Shown: positions 1-9,540 of the stretch, piece by piece | Layout: every line of letters starts with the position of its first letter | Numbering within the stretch: position 1 is the first letter of the stretch | NCBI GenBank assembly: GCA_002077045.2 | Contig: KZ111205.1 | Span: 65,056 to 80,995 of the forward strand | Direction: 5' to 3' | DNA length: 15,940 nt | Origin: Rachicladosporium sp. CCFEE 5018 | Lineage: Eukaryota; Ascomycota; Dothideomycetes; Cladosporiales; Cladosporiaceae | Made by a program: the position numbers and the translations under genes | Notes under the pieces: model-generated | Database searches by the model: none | What the model was told of the DNA's origin: nothing | Seen by the model: only the letters and a program-made list of their open reading frames with translations

Positions 1-208
1 TCCTCGGATCCTCAATCATCTCCTTGATCTTCACCAAGAACGTCACCGCCTCCCGTCCATCCAACAACCGATGATCGTACGTCAGCGCCAGATACATCAT
101 AGGTCTGATGACAATCTCGCCCTTCACCACAACAGGCTTGTCCTTGATAGCGTGGAGACCTAGCACGGCGGTTTGGGGGAGATTGATGATGGGGGTTCCC
201 ATTAGCGA

Positions 209-248
<40 letters not shown>

Positions 249-1581
249 GCCATGTCTTCGATTGTGAGTTTAGAGTCGCGGGCCTGTTGTCACGGGTGTT
301 AGTATGTGTGCGCTGGGCCTAGTAGCTTACGGGCATGAGAGAAAGCGGGGGCGCCTTACCTTCTTGCCCAGATTCGCGATCTCCCTCTCAATGCCAACCA
401 TATCCAGTTGCTCCGCGTTCCGCACGATAGGAGTAACAAGCCCTTTCTCCGTCGCCACCGCAATACTTATATCCACATAATCCCTATACACAATCGTGTC
501 CCCACTGCCCTCTCCCTCAATACTAGCATTCACAGCTGGAATCTCCTTCATGGCCAGTATCGCAGCTTTGCTAAACGCGCTCATGAAACCGAGCTTCACG
601 CCAGTCTTCTTGAGGATCTCATCCTTGTACAACGAGCGCATGTTCATCAGTGCGCTCATGTCGACTTCGTTGAACGTTGTGAGGGATGCGGCGGTGTTCT
701 GAGATTGCTTTAGGCGTTCGGCGATGCGGAGGCGCATGCGGTTCATCTTTACACGCCGTTCTTCGCGGGCTCCGGGGGCGGCGGGTTTGGGAGGTTCGGA
801 GGTGGACGGTTTTGGCGAAGGTGCTGGTTTGGGGGCGGGTTTCGAGGCTTCTTGGGCAGGTTTGGGCGCAGGTTTCGAGGGCTCGGGGGTGGACTCCTGC
901 TTTGGGGGTGGGCTGGACTTTGCCTGCTCTGTCTGGCCTTGCGGTTGGGATGACGTTTCTTGCGCGCTCGAGGCTGGGGAGTCGGGCTCGCTCTTTGCTT
1001 TCTGGGCGCCGCCTTCGGGTGCTGGGCCGCCTGTCTCGAGCTTGACGAGGTCTTGACCGACTGTTACCGTGTCCTCCTCGTTCGCGAGGAACTCCTTGAT
1101 CGTGCCTGCCGCTGGGGCGTTGACGGCGACATCGATCTTGTCCGTCTCGATCGTGGCGATCTCCTCGTCCAGCTCTACGTAGTCGCCAACTTGCTTCGAG
1201 AATTGCTTGAGGGTACCTTCCGAGATGGACTCTGCCATTTCTGGCACTTTGACGATCTGCTCATCTGTGCTCTACGTTAGCTTCAAACTTGGCAATTGTG
1301 GCTTCACAATCAGCTCTACCATTGAAGCGGCGTGTCAGGCTGAATGGCCTTGTTTGATATGCTGGCGAGCTTTGTCTGTCCAAGGTTTAGTCCACGAGCT
1401 CAGATCTGCCTCATCTCGCGCACACTCACTGCGACTCTAGGGCGGTGTATGAGGTCCTCCATGTTCTTGACGCGTAGGCGATCCCTCGGGTACTGCTGAC
1501 AGGTATCGACGTCCTAGCTAGCGGTAATGAGCGGAGGAGAGGTTGCTGGGTAGCCAACCGGCGGAGGCATTGCGTGCGCAT
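1..1581 (-). CDS. KGD2: Dihydrolipoyl succinyltransferase, E2 of 2-oxoglutarate dehydrogenase (C-terminus cut by window edge)
   Basis: E2 core enzyme of the mitochondrial 2-oxoglutarate dehydrogenase complex in the TCA cycle; it transfers the succinyl group from lipoate to CoA. Proposed exons on the minus strand are 1581-1430, 1269-360 and 283-<1. Exon 1 encodes about 50 residues rich in Arg, Ser and Leu with almost no acidic residues, a good mitochondrial presequence. A lipoyl domain follows, with the lipoylated Lys in ETDKIDV (about residue 95). Next is a long Pro/Ala/Lys linker without a recognisable E3-binding domain, as usual for eukaryotic E2o. The catalytic acyltransferase domain ends with the active-site motif YDHRLLDG (His about 425, Asp about 429). 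Roughly 448 residues are visible and only a few C-terminal codons should be missing. The intron at 284-359 is clear (GTAAGG..CAG). The first intron is less certain: donor GTGAGT at 1429 is strong, but the acceptor that keeps frame (exon from 1269) is weaker than a CAG five bases downstream. Identity is very secure. Confidence 0.95.
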
Positions 1582-1903
1582 GCTGGGATGGAAGGTGGCG
1601 CACAGCCGGACGTAGGACCTCTCAGCTCCCACTATGCTCTAGATATTGCCGCAAAGGCTTGAGAGAGAGCTGAAGCAGGAAGGTACCGTTCAAAAGCTGT
1701 GTTTGTACATCCATTGCACCTGCCCTGTTCCCAATAGCTGGCTGGAGCTCCTCCGAGTCGGCCCGAAGATCCCGAGTCAGGTCCGCGATGCTTGCAGTAC
1801 ACCACGACCTCACTTCATTAGACCACCACTGGGCTCTAATACCACCGCTGTAGGCTGTCTCGTCACCGCCTCCCTCTGGCCGCGTGCCCTCCCTTCTGTC
1901 ACC
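1582..1903. promoter_or_regulatory. Shared divergent promoter of KGD2 and NDUFB9-like gene, with a CCAAT box
   Basis: This gap lies between the start codons of two divergently transcribed mitochondrial genes, so it must hold both promoters and 5' leaders. A CCAAT pentamer is at 1731-1735, roughly 150-170 bp from each start. In fungi the HAP/CBC complex binds CCAAT and controls many respiratory genes, so joint control is plausible but inferred. Pyrimidine-rich sequence precedes the NDUFB9-side start, which has a CACCATG context. No clear TATA box and no further gene were seen. Confidence 0.5.
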
Positions 1904-2438
1904 ATGTCCGCCAAAACTCAAGTCCTGTACATGCCCTCCCCTCCACCCCTCCTCTATCACTCCCCACTAACACCTCCCTCCCACGCAGCTCCCTCTACCG
2001 CCGCTCTCTCAAGCTCTCTCTCGATTGGGCCGTACACCGCTACATCTGGCGCGGCCAAGCCCTGTACATCCGCTCGCTCTTCGAAGCAAACCGCCATGTC
2101 AGCGAGCCGCGGCAGCAACGCGTGCGTAGCCCCACCCTAATCCCACGATCGCGATGCTGCGAGCGCGAGGACCTGCAATACGAGACGATGCGATAAGGGA
2201 GACACAGGGATAGCATTGCTGACAGGCAGGATGTGTAGGCGATCATGAACGAGGCGATGGATTTGCTAGAGAAGTGGAAACACCCCGACCCCTACAGACC
2301 GCCTACCGCACCGGGTGGCAGCAAGTACGAGAGGAATCTGGTGGCGCCGATACTGGACCGTGAGTACAGTGCCAACATACCAAGCAACATGGCAGCGTGC
2401 TGACAGGACATGCAGCGCCTCCACCAATGCATCTTTGA
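1904..2438 (+). CDS. NADH:ubiquinone oxidoreductase B22-type subunit (NDUFB9, LYR family)
   Basis: Accessory subunit of the membrane arm of mitochondrial respiratory complex I. Exons are 1904-1926, 1989-2121, 2239-2359 and 2416-2438, giving 99 residues. Splicing joins MSAKTQVL to SLYRRSLKLSLDW and so reconstitutes the LYR signature near the N-terminus. Downstream, LLEKWKHPDPYRPPTAPGG and KYERN match the conserved C-terminal part of this family. Introns are 62, 117 and 56 bp; all have GT..AG ends, and the splice phases join one continuous frame. Branch-like CTAAC (intron 1) and GCTGAC (introns 2 and 3) lie before the acceptors. The start is in good context (CACCATGTC). No presequence is evident, as expected for LYR subunits that rely on acyl-carrier protein binding. 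The fourth exon is tiny, coding the end of DPPPPMHL, and its acceptor is the least certain boundary. It is convergent with NUP159, 287 bp away. Confidence 0.85.
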
Positions 2439-2725
2439 GTGTCTGTGATGGGTTTACGGCGTTTTGAAGGGACTGTACATACGAATCAAAACTACACAAA
2501 CACTTCATGCGTAGGAGCAGCTTCCGCCGCATGCCCTCCTCCCAGAGTCACGGGCGACGCGGGCGACATCATCTACCCTGAGCTCGCGATTGCGCGGAGT
2601 GATAGACATGTCAAGATTGAAGCGCAGCACTTCTGCATTTGCTCTGATCTCCTGCTACAGAGTGTGCATACATCCTCTCGGCACTCGTACTATACAACAT
2701 GGAGCTCTACTGTTACAAGCCACGC

Positions 2726-5700
2726 TCACTTCCCAGCCTTGATCGTCCTCCCACCCCTACCCTCGACTTTCTCCCTTAGTCCCTCCAGCACTCTCCTTCG
2801 CCTCGCATCCTTAGCCCTCCAAGCACCAATCTCAGCATCATTGACATCAGCCATCTTCTTCCTCGCACTGCCATTCACACTACCTCGTCCATTGACACTA
2901 CCTCTAAGACTATCTCTGAGGTATCTCGACCCGCCAAAAGCACCACTCATACCCAGCCTATCAGCCCCGGCAACCTGACTCCTCCGGAGCGGCGGGGTAG
3001 AGTGAGTCGACGCGCCGAGCTTGGTGCCACCCAGCGCGGATGCGAGGTCGTCTTCATAGTTGTCCTCAAGCTTGAGAGCAGATACGCCTCCCGGCAGCCG
3101 GCGGATGCGCGACTCCAAGACGTCAATATCCCCGCTCCGCTGCTCAATCATGGCCGTCATCTTCAGCACCGTGCGCTCCACAGCCTCGACTGTAGGCGTC
3201 TTGCTCGATGCGCCCTTGCCAGCCTGCGCCGGCACAGCAGCCAGATCAGCGCGGAGTAAGCTGAGCGCTTCTTCGGCTTCGGAAAGCAGAGTCTGGGCAC
3301 GCTGCACCGAGGAGCGAAGCGCGGATTGCTGCGCCCGGAGCTCAGGAGGGAGCGGAGCGTTGTGCTGAGCTGCTTGCTGCGCGGGGGAGGAGAGGGAGGA
3401 GAGCTGCGTGCGGAAATGAGAAGTCTTACTTCTCAGACCGTGCAACTCAGAAACGGAGTCTTGTAATTCGGAGATCTTGCCCGACACGTCCTCGAGTCTG
3501 TTGATCTCTAGCTCGGCGTCGAGAGAGCCGATGAGGGAGTGTAGTTGCGTGGTTTCAGAGAAGAGCCAGCCATCTTCGTCGTCGAGATCTTCTCGCTCGC
3601 GGGAGCCGGGGCGAGCTTGGGAGTGTGCTGCTACGAACGATTGCAGAGATCGGGCGTTCAGGCCAAGGGTGTCGATCATACTATTCACGTCTCGATACAC
3701 CTTCTCCATCTGTCCTGCTATGCCCGGCTTCTCATCGCCGGCCGTGGCGTACTCTCTATGAGCGACGAAATCGGGGATCTCGCTGCTGGGTTCTATGGGC
3801 GCGTTGAGGATGTCCTGGATCCTCGCATCGGCTTCGTCTTCAAGATCCACGGGTTCAGGAGCTGGTTGAGGCGTTGGTGCGTTTTGGCGGGAGGAAGGGC
3901 GCTCGACGGGTTTGGAATGCGGGACAGAGATGCGGCCAAACGAGGGGTTGTTGAGGGCTGGTGAGGGCCGGGGAGGTTGGGCCTGGGGTTGAGGCTTGCG
4001 AACTGGGCTCGGAGATTTGTGCGCGCGGTTGGGCGGAGGGAAGCTCAGGTTGGGTGGAAGGCCAGCAGGGGTATATGAGGGCTTCTTGGCGGTTTCGGGT
4101 GTGTAGGAGTCTTGCTGAGGTTGGCGTTTTGGACTGGCTGGAGCGAGACGAGCTTCAAAGGCTGACAGACCTGCTTGGTCCGATATGGCGTGAGAGTCCT
4201 GCGTCTGATCCCGCTCATCATCGTCGTCCTCTTCTTCAGCGTCGTCATCATCATCTTCCTCCTCCTCGCCCTCTTCGGAGTCATCCTCCACTTCACCTTC
4301 CTCACGCTCTTCGCCATCGTCATGTTCATCCTCATCATCCCACTCGGCTTCGTCCTCATCGCCTTCGGGTGGCCCATCGCCTTCTCTCGAAGTAGCAGGA
4401 CTGGAGAACTGCTCATTCCCAACATCCAGCGGCGGCGACCCGGCAATAGGCGCATCGTCGCTCTGATCGCTCTTACCAACAGGTGATGTGAAGTCGGGTG
4501 GCAATGGTGCATCCTCAGGCTCTGTGGCGGGCTCTGCTTCCTTCGCTGGCTTCGAGCTCGACAAGAAGTCAGGCGGCATGGGCGCCTCATCAGGCGCCGG
4601 CTGCTTCCGCTCTGGCGGACTCGCAGGCGTTGTCGAGAACGCTGGAATGTCCTTAAGCTTCGGCTCCTCAGTGCCAGGCTCGGGCTTCACGGGCGTGACA
4701 GGTGCGTCTTTCTTGCCAAAGAGCCCGCCAGTGCTGCTTGGCGCATTGCTGGGTGAGCCAAACATGGTCTTTGGCGCCTCTGGAGCCTTTGTCTTCTCCG
4801 CATCACCCAGTGCATTCCCAAAACCAGCTCCGAACATTCCAGCCCCAGCATCTTTTGGCTTAGGCAGATCATCTTTCGCACTACCGTCCCCAGCAAACAT
4901 ACTCCCCAGTTTGAACCCACCAGATAGCGATGGCTTCGCGTTCTCCGTGCTAGGCTTAGTCGTTGCCTCGCTATTACCCATACTCTCCTCCTTATCCTGT
5001 GACGGCTTGCCAAAACTGAAGCCTGATGCTTGCCCGAATGTGTTCCCGGAGCCGAAACTATCTGCACTAGAGTTTAGTGTTACTGTAGAGCCAAATGAAG
5101 GGTCGACAGGCATACCGGGTTGCTTTGACGGCGTAGCGGATCCGAAAGGCGATGGGGAGGTCTGACCGAAGGAGCTGAGTTTCGAGCCGCCATTTGCGAA
5201 GCTCGCAAAGGGTGAGGCAGCAGGCTTCTTGTCAGCGGAGGCGAATGATGAGAATGGCGAAGGGGCGGCGGCATTACTGCCGAAAGCGCTTGCTTGGCCG
5301 AAGGCTGGGACGGGAGGCTTGTTGGCTGCTGGCGGTTGCGTGGGTGTACCCCAGACTGAAGTCTGGGGACCCATGCCACCCGTGGCGCCGAACGCAGACG
5401 GCGCTCCGAATGCAGCACCACCCGATGGCTGGCCGAACGCTGGGGTCTTTGGCGCGGGAGAGGCTGGTGGCGCACCCCAGGGTGATTGCTTTGCACCGAG
5501 CGTACCGGCACCGCCAAATCCAGGTGTACTGCTTTGACCGAAGGCAGGCTGGGGTGGAGTTTGCATCGGCGCAGCCACAGGTGCTGGAGAGCCGAATGCT
5601 GATGGCGCATTGCTACCGCCGAAGCCAGACGACGTCTGAGGTCGCGATTGACTGGGCTGAGATTGTGTCTGCCCGCTTGCAGTAGTCATGCCAGGGAATG

Positions 5701-7177
5701 CAGTCTTCGCTCGGATCGACTGCTGGTATACAATCCACCAGGTGCACAAGATGCCTTCATGATTCAGTACGCACACTGCTGGTAGTGGCGTCGCTGATTC
5801 CGCGATCTCACTGTCTGACGGGATAGGATTGGCAAGCTTCTCTTTCGCACTCAAATCGAGAGCCATGCCAATGACTGACGTATCCGTAGCGTCTCCAAAC
5901 GCACTAGTAGGCAGATTCGCACGACTGACATCGTCCTTGGGCACGGTTGTAGTGTATGTGTTCACGATCTGCTCAGCAGGGATGTCACCGACGATCTCTA
6001 CCTCACCATTGGCGCCGGCAGAGCGGTCGGGCTGGTGGAATGAGACCTTTGACTTCGTGATGAGTCCGATGTCTGTCGAGAGCGTAGAGGTCAGCACCAG
6101 CGTATCGTCCAGATCTGGCGGCCAGTCTCGTAGTCGTTGCATTAGGTGATGCGCGGGTAGTCGATCATCGAGAAAGCCGGCGCAAGGGTCCAAGGCCAAT
6201 TTGTGATAGGTATAGCTTGGTAAGCCTTTCTCCTTGCGAACGAGATGGTAGATCGAATCATTTGGTGGTGCCATGCCGGTGAGTTGCTCTGGTGGCGGAT
6301 TGATGGGTGAGTGTAGCATGAGGAACTCAAGGTTCTCCAGCCAGTAGATTGCCGTCAGTGGTAGATTGAGCGTGCTTTCGTCTTTGGCTTGAGCCAGGTC
6401 CGGAGGTTGTGGGATCTCAGCCTTCACAGTACCCTGCAGGTCAATCTGCGCGGCGTGGCCATCACTGAAGCCTGCCACGATCTGCTTGCCGAGCTTCGAC
6501 CAGCATGCGCAGCTGACGTTCTCGCTGAACACCGGACTGCCCGCTGCGCTGCTGACGAGCTGCCGTTGCTTGAGATCCGCGAGTAGAAGTTTCCCATCTG
6601 CCAGCACGATCGCGAACTGATGTGAGTTCTCCTTCGCTGGGTTCGCAAGAAGATGTCGTATCGCTGTCCCATCCGTTGGCATCTGAAATGCAGGCTCCTT
6701 GCTCCCGCCAAGTACAGCATCCACATCGTAGACCGCCAGACCACCACCCTGCTCTGCGCAGACCACGAGACAGCTCTCGTCGCTCGAGAAAGCCACATGC
6801 GACACTCTGGGTATTTGCAGTGTGGCATCCGGCGCGAAGTCCCTAACACCCGAGCCTGCTGCTATACCGCCCTGCTGACTCTCAGATCCGCCTGTGAACG
6901 CCTCTCGTACCCGCTGCGTGCTCGCTAGCACTAGTCCATCCGGTCCAGCCGCTGCGAGTAGTCCACGCCCTGAGGCTATGCTGAGTAGTGAGGCTGTCGC
7001 AGAAGGGTACTGCGTCCTCGGCCATGGTGTGGGTAGTAGTCGCAGCTTGCTGTTGCCTGCTATGGGTTTGAAGCCGACTTGTTCAACATCGATTGCCTCC
7101 AGATCCGCGCCCGTGATTGTTTGAGGGCCGCTCGTGTTCGCTGCTGGAGCACCGCTGCCGAATCCCCATCCCGCCAT
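2726..7177 (-). CDS. NUP159: Nucleoporin Nup159 (Nup214 orthologue)
   Basis: Cytoplasmic-face nuclear pore protein that takes part in mRNA export. In the family, the N-terminal beta-propeller recruits the DEAD-box helicase Dbp5 and the C-terminal helices anchor to Nup82 and Nsp1. One intronless frame of 1483 residues starts at an ATG followed by GCG. Residues about 1-485 have the hydrophobic strand pattern of the propeller. Residues about 510-825 hold about 19 FG dipeptides, mostly AFG, GFG and SFG in a Ser/Pro/Ala/Gly background. A Pro/Glu-rich stretch follows, then an almost purely Asp/Glu tract at about 930-995. The last 350 residues are helical and coiled-coil-like and include VYRDVNSMIDTLGLNARSL (about residue 1155), a segment I recall as typical of fungal Nup159. 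A QTQ near residue 990 resembles a dynein light-chain (Dyn2) site, but only one is seen. Length matches fungal Nup159 (yeast 1460). It is divergent from PUP1. Confidence 0.9.
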   Translation of the reverse strand: MAGWGFGSGAPAANTSGPQTITGADLEAIDVEQVGFKPIAGNSKLRLLPTPWPRTQYPSATASLLSIASGRGLLAAAGPDGLVLASTQRVREAFTGGSESQQGGIAAGSGVRDFAPDATLQIPRVSHVAFSSDESCLVVCAEQGGGLAVYDVDAVLGGSKEPAFQMPTDGTAIRHLLANPAKENSHQFAIVLADGKLLLADLKQRQLVSSAAGSPVFSENVSCACWSKLGKQIVAGFSDGHAAQIDLQGTVKAEIPQPPDLAQAKDESTLNLPLTAIYWLENLEFLMLHSPINPPPEQLTGMAPPNDSIYHLVRKEKGLPSYTYHKLALDPCAGFLDDRLPAHHLMQRLRDWPPDLDDTLVLTSTLSTDIGLITKSKVSFHQPDRSAGANGEVEIVGDIPAEQIVNTYTTTVPKDDVSRANLPTSAFGDATDTSVIGMALDLSAKEKLANPIPSDSEIAESATPLPAVCVLNHEGILCTWWIVYQQSIRAKTAFPGMTTASGQTQSQPSQSRPQTSSGFGGSNAPSAFGSPAPVAAPMQTPPQPAFGQSSTPGFGGAGTLGAKQSPWGAPPASPAPKTPAFGQPSGGAAFGAPSAFGATGGMGPQTSVWGTPTQPPAANKPPVPAFGQASAFGSNAAAPSPFSSFASADKKPAASPFASFANGGSKLSSFGQTSPSPFGSATPSKQPGMPVDPSFGSTVTLNSSADSFGSGNTFGQASGFSFGKPSQDKEESMGNSEATTKPSTENAKPSLSGGFKLGSMFAGDGSAKDDLPKPKDAGAGMFGAGFGNALGDAEKTKAPEAPKTMFGSPSNAPSSTGGLFGKKDAPVTPVKPEPGTEEPKLKDIPAFSTTPASPPERKQPAPDEAPMPPDFLSSSKPAKEAEPATEPEDAPLPPDFTSPVGKSDQSDDAPIAGSPPLDVGNEQFSSPATSREGDGPPEGDEDEAEWDDEDEHDDGEEREEGEVEDDSEEGEEEEDDDDDAEEEDDDDERDQTQDSHAISDQAGLSAFEARLAPASPKRQPQQDSYTPETAKKPSYTPAGLPPNLSFPPPNRAHKSPSPVRKPQPQAQPPRPSPALNNPSFGRISVPHSKPVERPSSRQNAPTPQPAPEPVDLEDEADARIQDILNAPIEPSSEIPDFVAHREYATAGDEKPGIAGQMEKVYRDVNSMIDTLGLNARSLQSFVAAHSQARPGSREREDLDDEDGWLFSETTQLHSLIGSLDAELEINRLEDVSGKISELQDSVSELHGLRSKTSHFRTQLSSLSSPAQQAAQHNAPLPPELRAQQSALRSSVQRAQTLLSEAEEALSLLRADLAAVPAQAGKGASSKTPTVEAVERTVLKMTAMIEQRSGDIDVLESRIRRLPGGVSALKLEDNYEDDLASALGGTKLGASTHSTPPLRRSQVAGADRLGMSGAFGGSRYLRDSLRGSVNGRGSVNGSARKKMADVNDAEIGAWRAKDARRRRVLEGLREKVEGRGGRTIKAGK
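4195..4395 (-). repeat. NUP159: Asp/Glu low-complexity tract in NUP159
   Basis: About 65 codons are nearly all GAT, GAC, GAG and GAA, so the plus strand reads as imperfect repeats of tcatc, cttc and cctc. The encoded acidic linker separates the FG region from the helical C-terminus. Such trinucleotide-like runs can change length by replication slippage. Read in other frames, the same DNA gives a Lys/Arg/Met-rich or a very hydrophobic peptide; these are artefacts. Confidence 0.8.
4712..5630 (-). repeat. NUP159: FG-repeat coding region of NUP159
   Basis: This part of NUP159 encodes the natively unfolded FG domain, with about 19 FG dipeptides separated by Ser/Pro/Ala/Gly/Gln spacers and few charges in its first two thirds. 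FG repeats form the selective barrier and bind transport receptors such as Mex67. Spacing is irregular, so this is a compositional repeat and not an exact tandem repeat. The opposite strand stays open over long stretches here because of codon bias, which creates false antisense reading frames. Confidence 0.8.
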
Positions 7178-7651
7178 GATGTCCCCCGCTCAATGCCGTC
7201 CTTCGGTCGCTATATCATGAAGCGCTTTGCTGTACTGTGCTGCCTATGCTTCACTTCGCTGCGAGAGAGATTCCAGTGGAGTTTAGGGTAAGCTGGGATG
7301 CGCGGTGTGTCCAGTCTCGAGATGGTCGATGTCCAAGTCTGCCAGAGCGAAGTATCTCCGACTATGCGCAAGTCCAAGAGGTATTTCCAGGAGAAAGCGT
7401 TGTGGTGTTGACAAAATATATCTTCGTAAGAGCTAAACGCGTGAAGCACGGCGGGAGTAGCCGCTCGACGCGAAGAGCTTCAGTGACGAAGCTCAGTCGT
7501 CGCCTTACCATGTAGTGAACATCAACTACCAACGACTACACCATCCACTCCCCATATACAGCTCACTTCGACCAGCAATTGAGTCTCCAGATCTCTCGTA
7601 GGGGATACGACTCTTCACTTGCCTTATCCAAGACTGTCCACCACCGCCACG
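7178..7651. promoter_or_regulatory. Divergent promoter region between NUP159 and PUP1
   Basis: This 474-bp gap separates two divergently transcribed genes and should contain both promoters and leaders. An A/T-rich segment (acaaaatatatctt, near 7410-7425) is the most TATA-like element. An ACGCGT hexamer sits at 7437-7442; this is the MluI cell-cycle box sequence in yeasts, but one copy is weak evidence. The last 120 bases before PUP1 are C/T-rich, as is common for fungal leaders. I found no Rpn4-type proteasome element (GGTGGCAAA) and no further gene. Confidence 0.4.
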
Positions 7652-8533
7652 ATGCCGGGCTTCGACTTCTCCAACCACAACCGCAACGCCGCCCTTCACG
7701 CAAAAGGCGTCCCCCTCCCGAAAGCAACCTCCACCGGCACAACGATCGTAGGCTGCCTCTACGATGGCGGCGTCGTCATTGCAGCAGACACCCGCGCAAC
7801 GAGTGGTCCCATAGTAGCAGACAAGGTAGGCTTGACCATTGCATCTGCCTCCCAGTATCACAGTACTGACTTCAATCCGTAGAACTGCGAGAAATTACAC
7901 TACATCTCCCCCCAAATCTGGTGCGCCGGCGCCGGCACAGCCGCAGACACAGAATTCACCACCGCCCTGATAAGCTCGAACCTCGAACTGCACGCCCTCT
8001 CCACAGGCCGCAAGCCCCGCGTAGTTACAGTCATGACACTCCTCAAGCAACATCTCTTCCGCTACCAAGGTCATATTGGTGCCTACCTCGTAGTGGCCGG
8101 CTGCGATCCCACAGGCGCGCATCTCTTCACCGTGCACGCCCACGGGTCGACAGATAAGCTGCCCTACGTGACCATGGGGTCAGGAAGTCTGGCGGCGATG
8201 AGCGTCTTCGAGACGCAGTGGAGTCGGGACATGACGCGCGAAGCCGCCGTGGCGCTCTGCGCGAACGCTATCGAGGCGGGTATCTGGAACGATCTGGGCA
8301 GTGGTAGCAATGTGGACGTCTGCGTTATCACGAAGGAGAAGACGACATTGATGCGGAATTTCAAGACGCCTAATATGAGGGAGAAGAAGGTGCGGGATTA
8401 CAAGTTCGCGAGAGGGACGACGGCGGTGTTGAGGGAGAAAGTTATGAGGAGGGAGGAGCTGGGGAAGTATGTTGTTGTTGAGGAGTTGGGGGGGAAGGAG
8501 GTGGTGGGGGAGAAGATGGATGTTGATGGGTGA
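7652..8533 (+). CDS. PUP1: 20S proteasome subunit beta type-2 (PUP1/PSMB7), trypsin-like site
   Basis: Catalytic beta-2 subunit of the 20S proteasome core, responsible for trypsin-like cleavage. Exons are 7652-7825 and 7883-8533, with a 57-bp intron (GTAGGC..TAG, branch TACTGAC), giving 274 residues. A 29-residue propeptide ends in Gly before the autocatalytic Thr30 (mature Thr1) in GTTIVG. With mature numbering, Asp17 (AADTR) and Lys33 (NCEKLH) of the active site are in place. The motifs WCAGAGTAADTE, YQGHIGAYLVVAG, HAHGSTD, GSGSLAAM and IWNDLGSGSNVDVC are all family hallmarks. The C-terminal tail, which in this subunit wraps the neighbouring beta-3, is present and becomes rich in Lys, Glu and Val. 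The start fits the propeptide length of fungal homologues and sits in a CCACGATG context. It is convergent with BTB gene A, 176 bp away. Confidence 0.97.
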
Positions 8534-8709
8534 GTGGTGATGAAACGACTGAAGTCGCGGCAGCTGGAGGTGTAAGCTGGACGAGTTACACCGGAGGCAG
8601 CATGATAGAATGGCTCTCTACGTCAGTACAGAATTGGTCGCGATGACCGCACAAGGTACGTGGCAAGAGATCCTACTACCACCAATTCATCTATCAAGGC
8701 GCAAAGCCA

Positions 8710-9526
8710 CTACTGCTCCATTGCCGAATACAAGGTCATGATCTCCATCGCATTCTCGATGATGAACTCCAGCCGCTCTGCATTTGGCTCATACAGCGCA
8801 CGAGCGAGATCGACCAAGAAATCCTTAGGGAAACGATCCGAGTCCCCATCAAGCCACGCTGATTTCCCCTGGCTGACCCAGCAGGCCACCAGCAGCTGGC
8901 GCGCAGGCGATGCGGCCGCGGTGCCTTCGTACACAATGTTAATCGTGCTGGGGCCGGGCACCCACTTCTTGCCAGCCGCGCACACAAGTATGATCAGCCT
9001 GTGAAGAACGCAGATCCTGAAGCTCTTGTCCTGCAGGTACTGGCCCAGGACGTACAAGCGGCCAAGCAGTGGGTACTCTTCCCTTAGCACGGCTGCTTTG
9101 GACGATTTACCGTCGTCGTCGTCGTTGTAAGTGGGGATCGGGCCTCCGCCGGTTAGCAGATGGCCACCGTAAGCATGGTGCAGCCAGCGGCGCATGGTGT
9201 CTGGAGTGACGTCTGGCAGCTTGATGACGCCTTTCTTTGCTTCCTGCCATCTACGCGAATGTGGTCAGTCGATCGCTCATCCTCGCCGCACGGCAAGATC
9301 ACACTCACTGTTTGCTCAGCGCAGCTTCAAAGAACTTAGACTTCGCGCGCAGGACTTCTTCGTGGGCACTCAGGACGGCTGTGTCGGCGTCTGCACCCAC
9401 TGTAACCTTGCAGATTTCACCCTCATAGCTGTACGGACGTCAGTTCCGCACGGGTTGTATAGGCGGACGGCACACTCACTTGTATAGTGCAGCGCTCTCG
9501 GGTTGTTTCTTCTTCTCCTCGCCCAT
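8710..9526 (-). CDS. BTB/POZ domain protein, array copy A
   Basis: First of five tandem BTB paralogues, and intact. Exons on the minus strand are 9526-9480, 9428-9309 and 9250-8710, with introns of 51 and 58 bp (both GTGAGT donors, phase 2), giving 235 residues. The BTB fold covers about residues 16-95. It includes a beta-hairpin segment (EICKVTVGADAD), the helix-2 signature SAHEEVLRAKSKFFEAAL, then GVIKLPD and MRRWLHHAYGG. After a variable acidic loop with four Asp in a row, the helical second half carries LYVLGQYLQDKSF, NIVYEGTAAASPARQLLV and FPKDFLVDLARAL, and the protein ends in MEQ. There is no zinc finger, Kelch, MATH or transmembrane segment. BTB domains dimerise and often act as CUL3 ubiquitin-ligase adaptors; this role is inferred. 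Start choice rests on the only ATG in frame just before the exon 1 donor. Confidence 0.85.
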
Positions 9527-9540
9527 GCTGTTGACTGTTG

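Noticed and set aside
724..1056. Plus-strand Gly-rich reading frames opposite KGD2
   Set aside because: They mirror the Pro/Ala/Lys linker of KGD2, and the KGD2 frame is proven by its domains.
1646..2140. Single 164-codon plus-strand frame covering the start of the NDUFB9 gene
   Set aside because: It reads through introns 1 and 2; the spliced model from 1904 restores the LYR motif and the conserved C-terminal region.
4175..4486. Plus-strand reading frame for a very hydrophobic, membrane-like protein of about 100 residues
   Set aside because: It is the antisense of the GAT/GAC/GAG/GAA tract of NUP159; complementing acidic codons in this frame gives Ile, Val, Leu and Phe.
4488..5165. Plus-strand reading frame of 225 codons, Ser/Pro/Gly-rich
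   Set aside because: It is antisense to the FG and linker region of NUP159 and is kept open by codon bias; it shows no family features.
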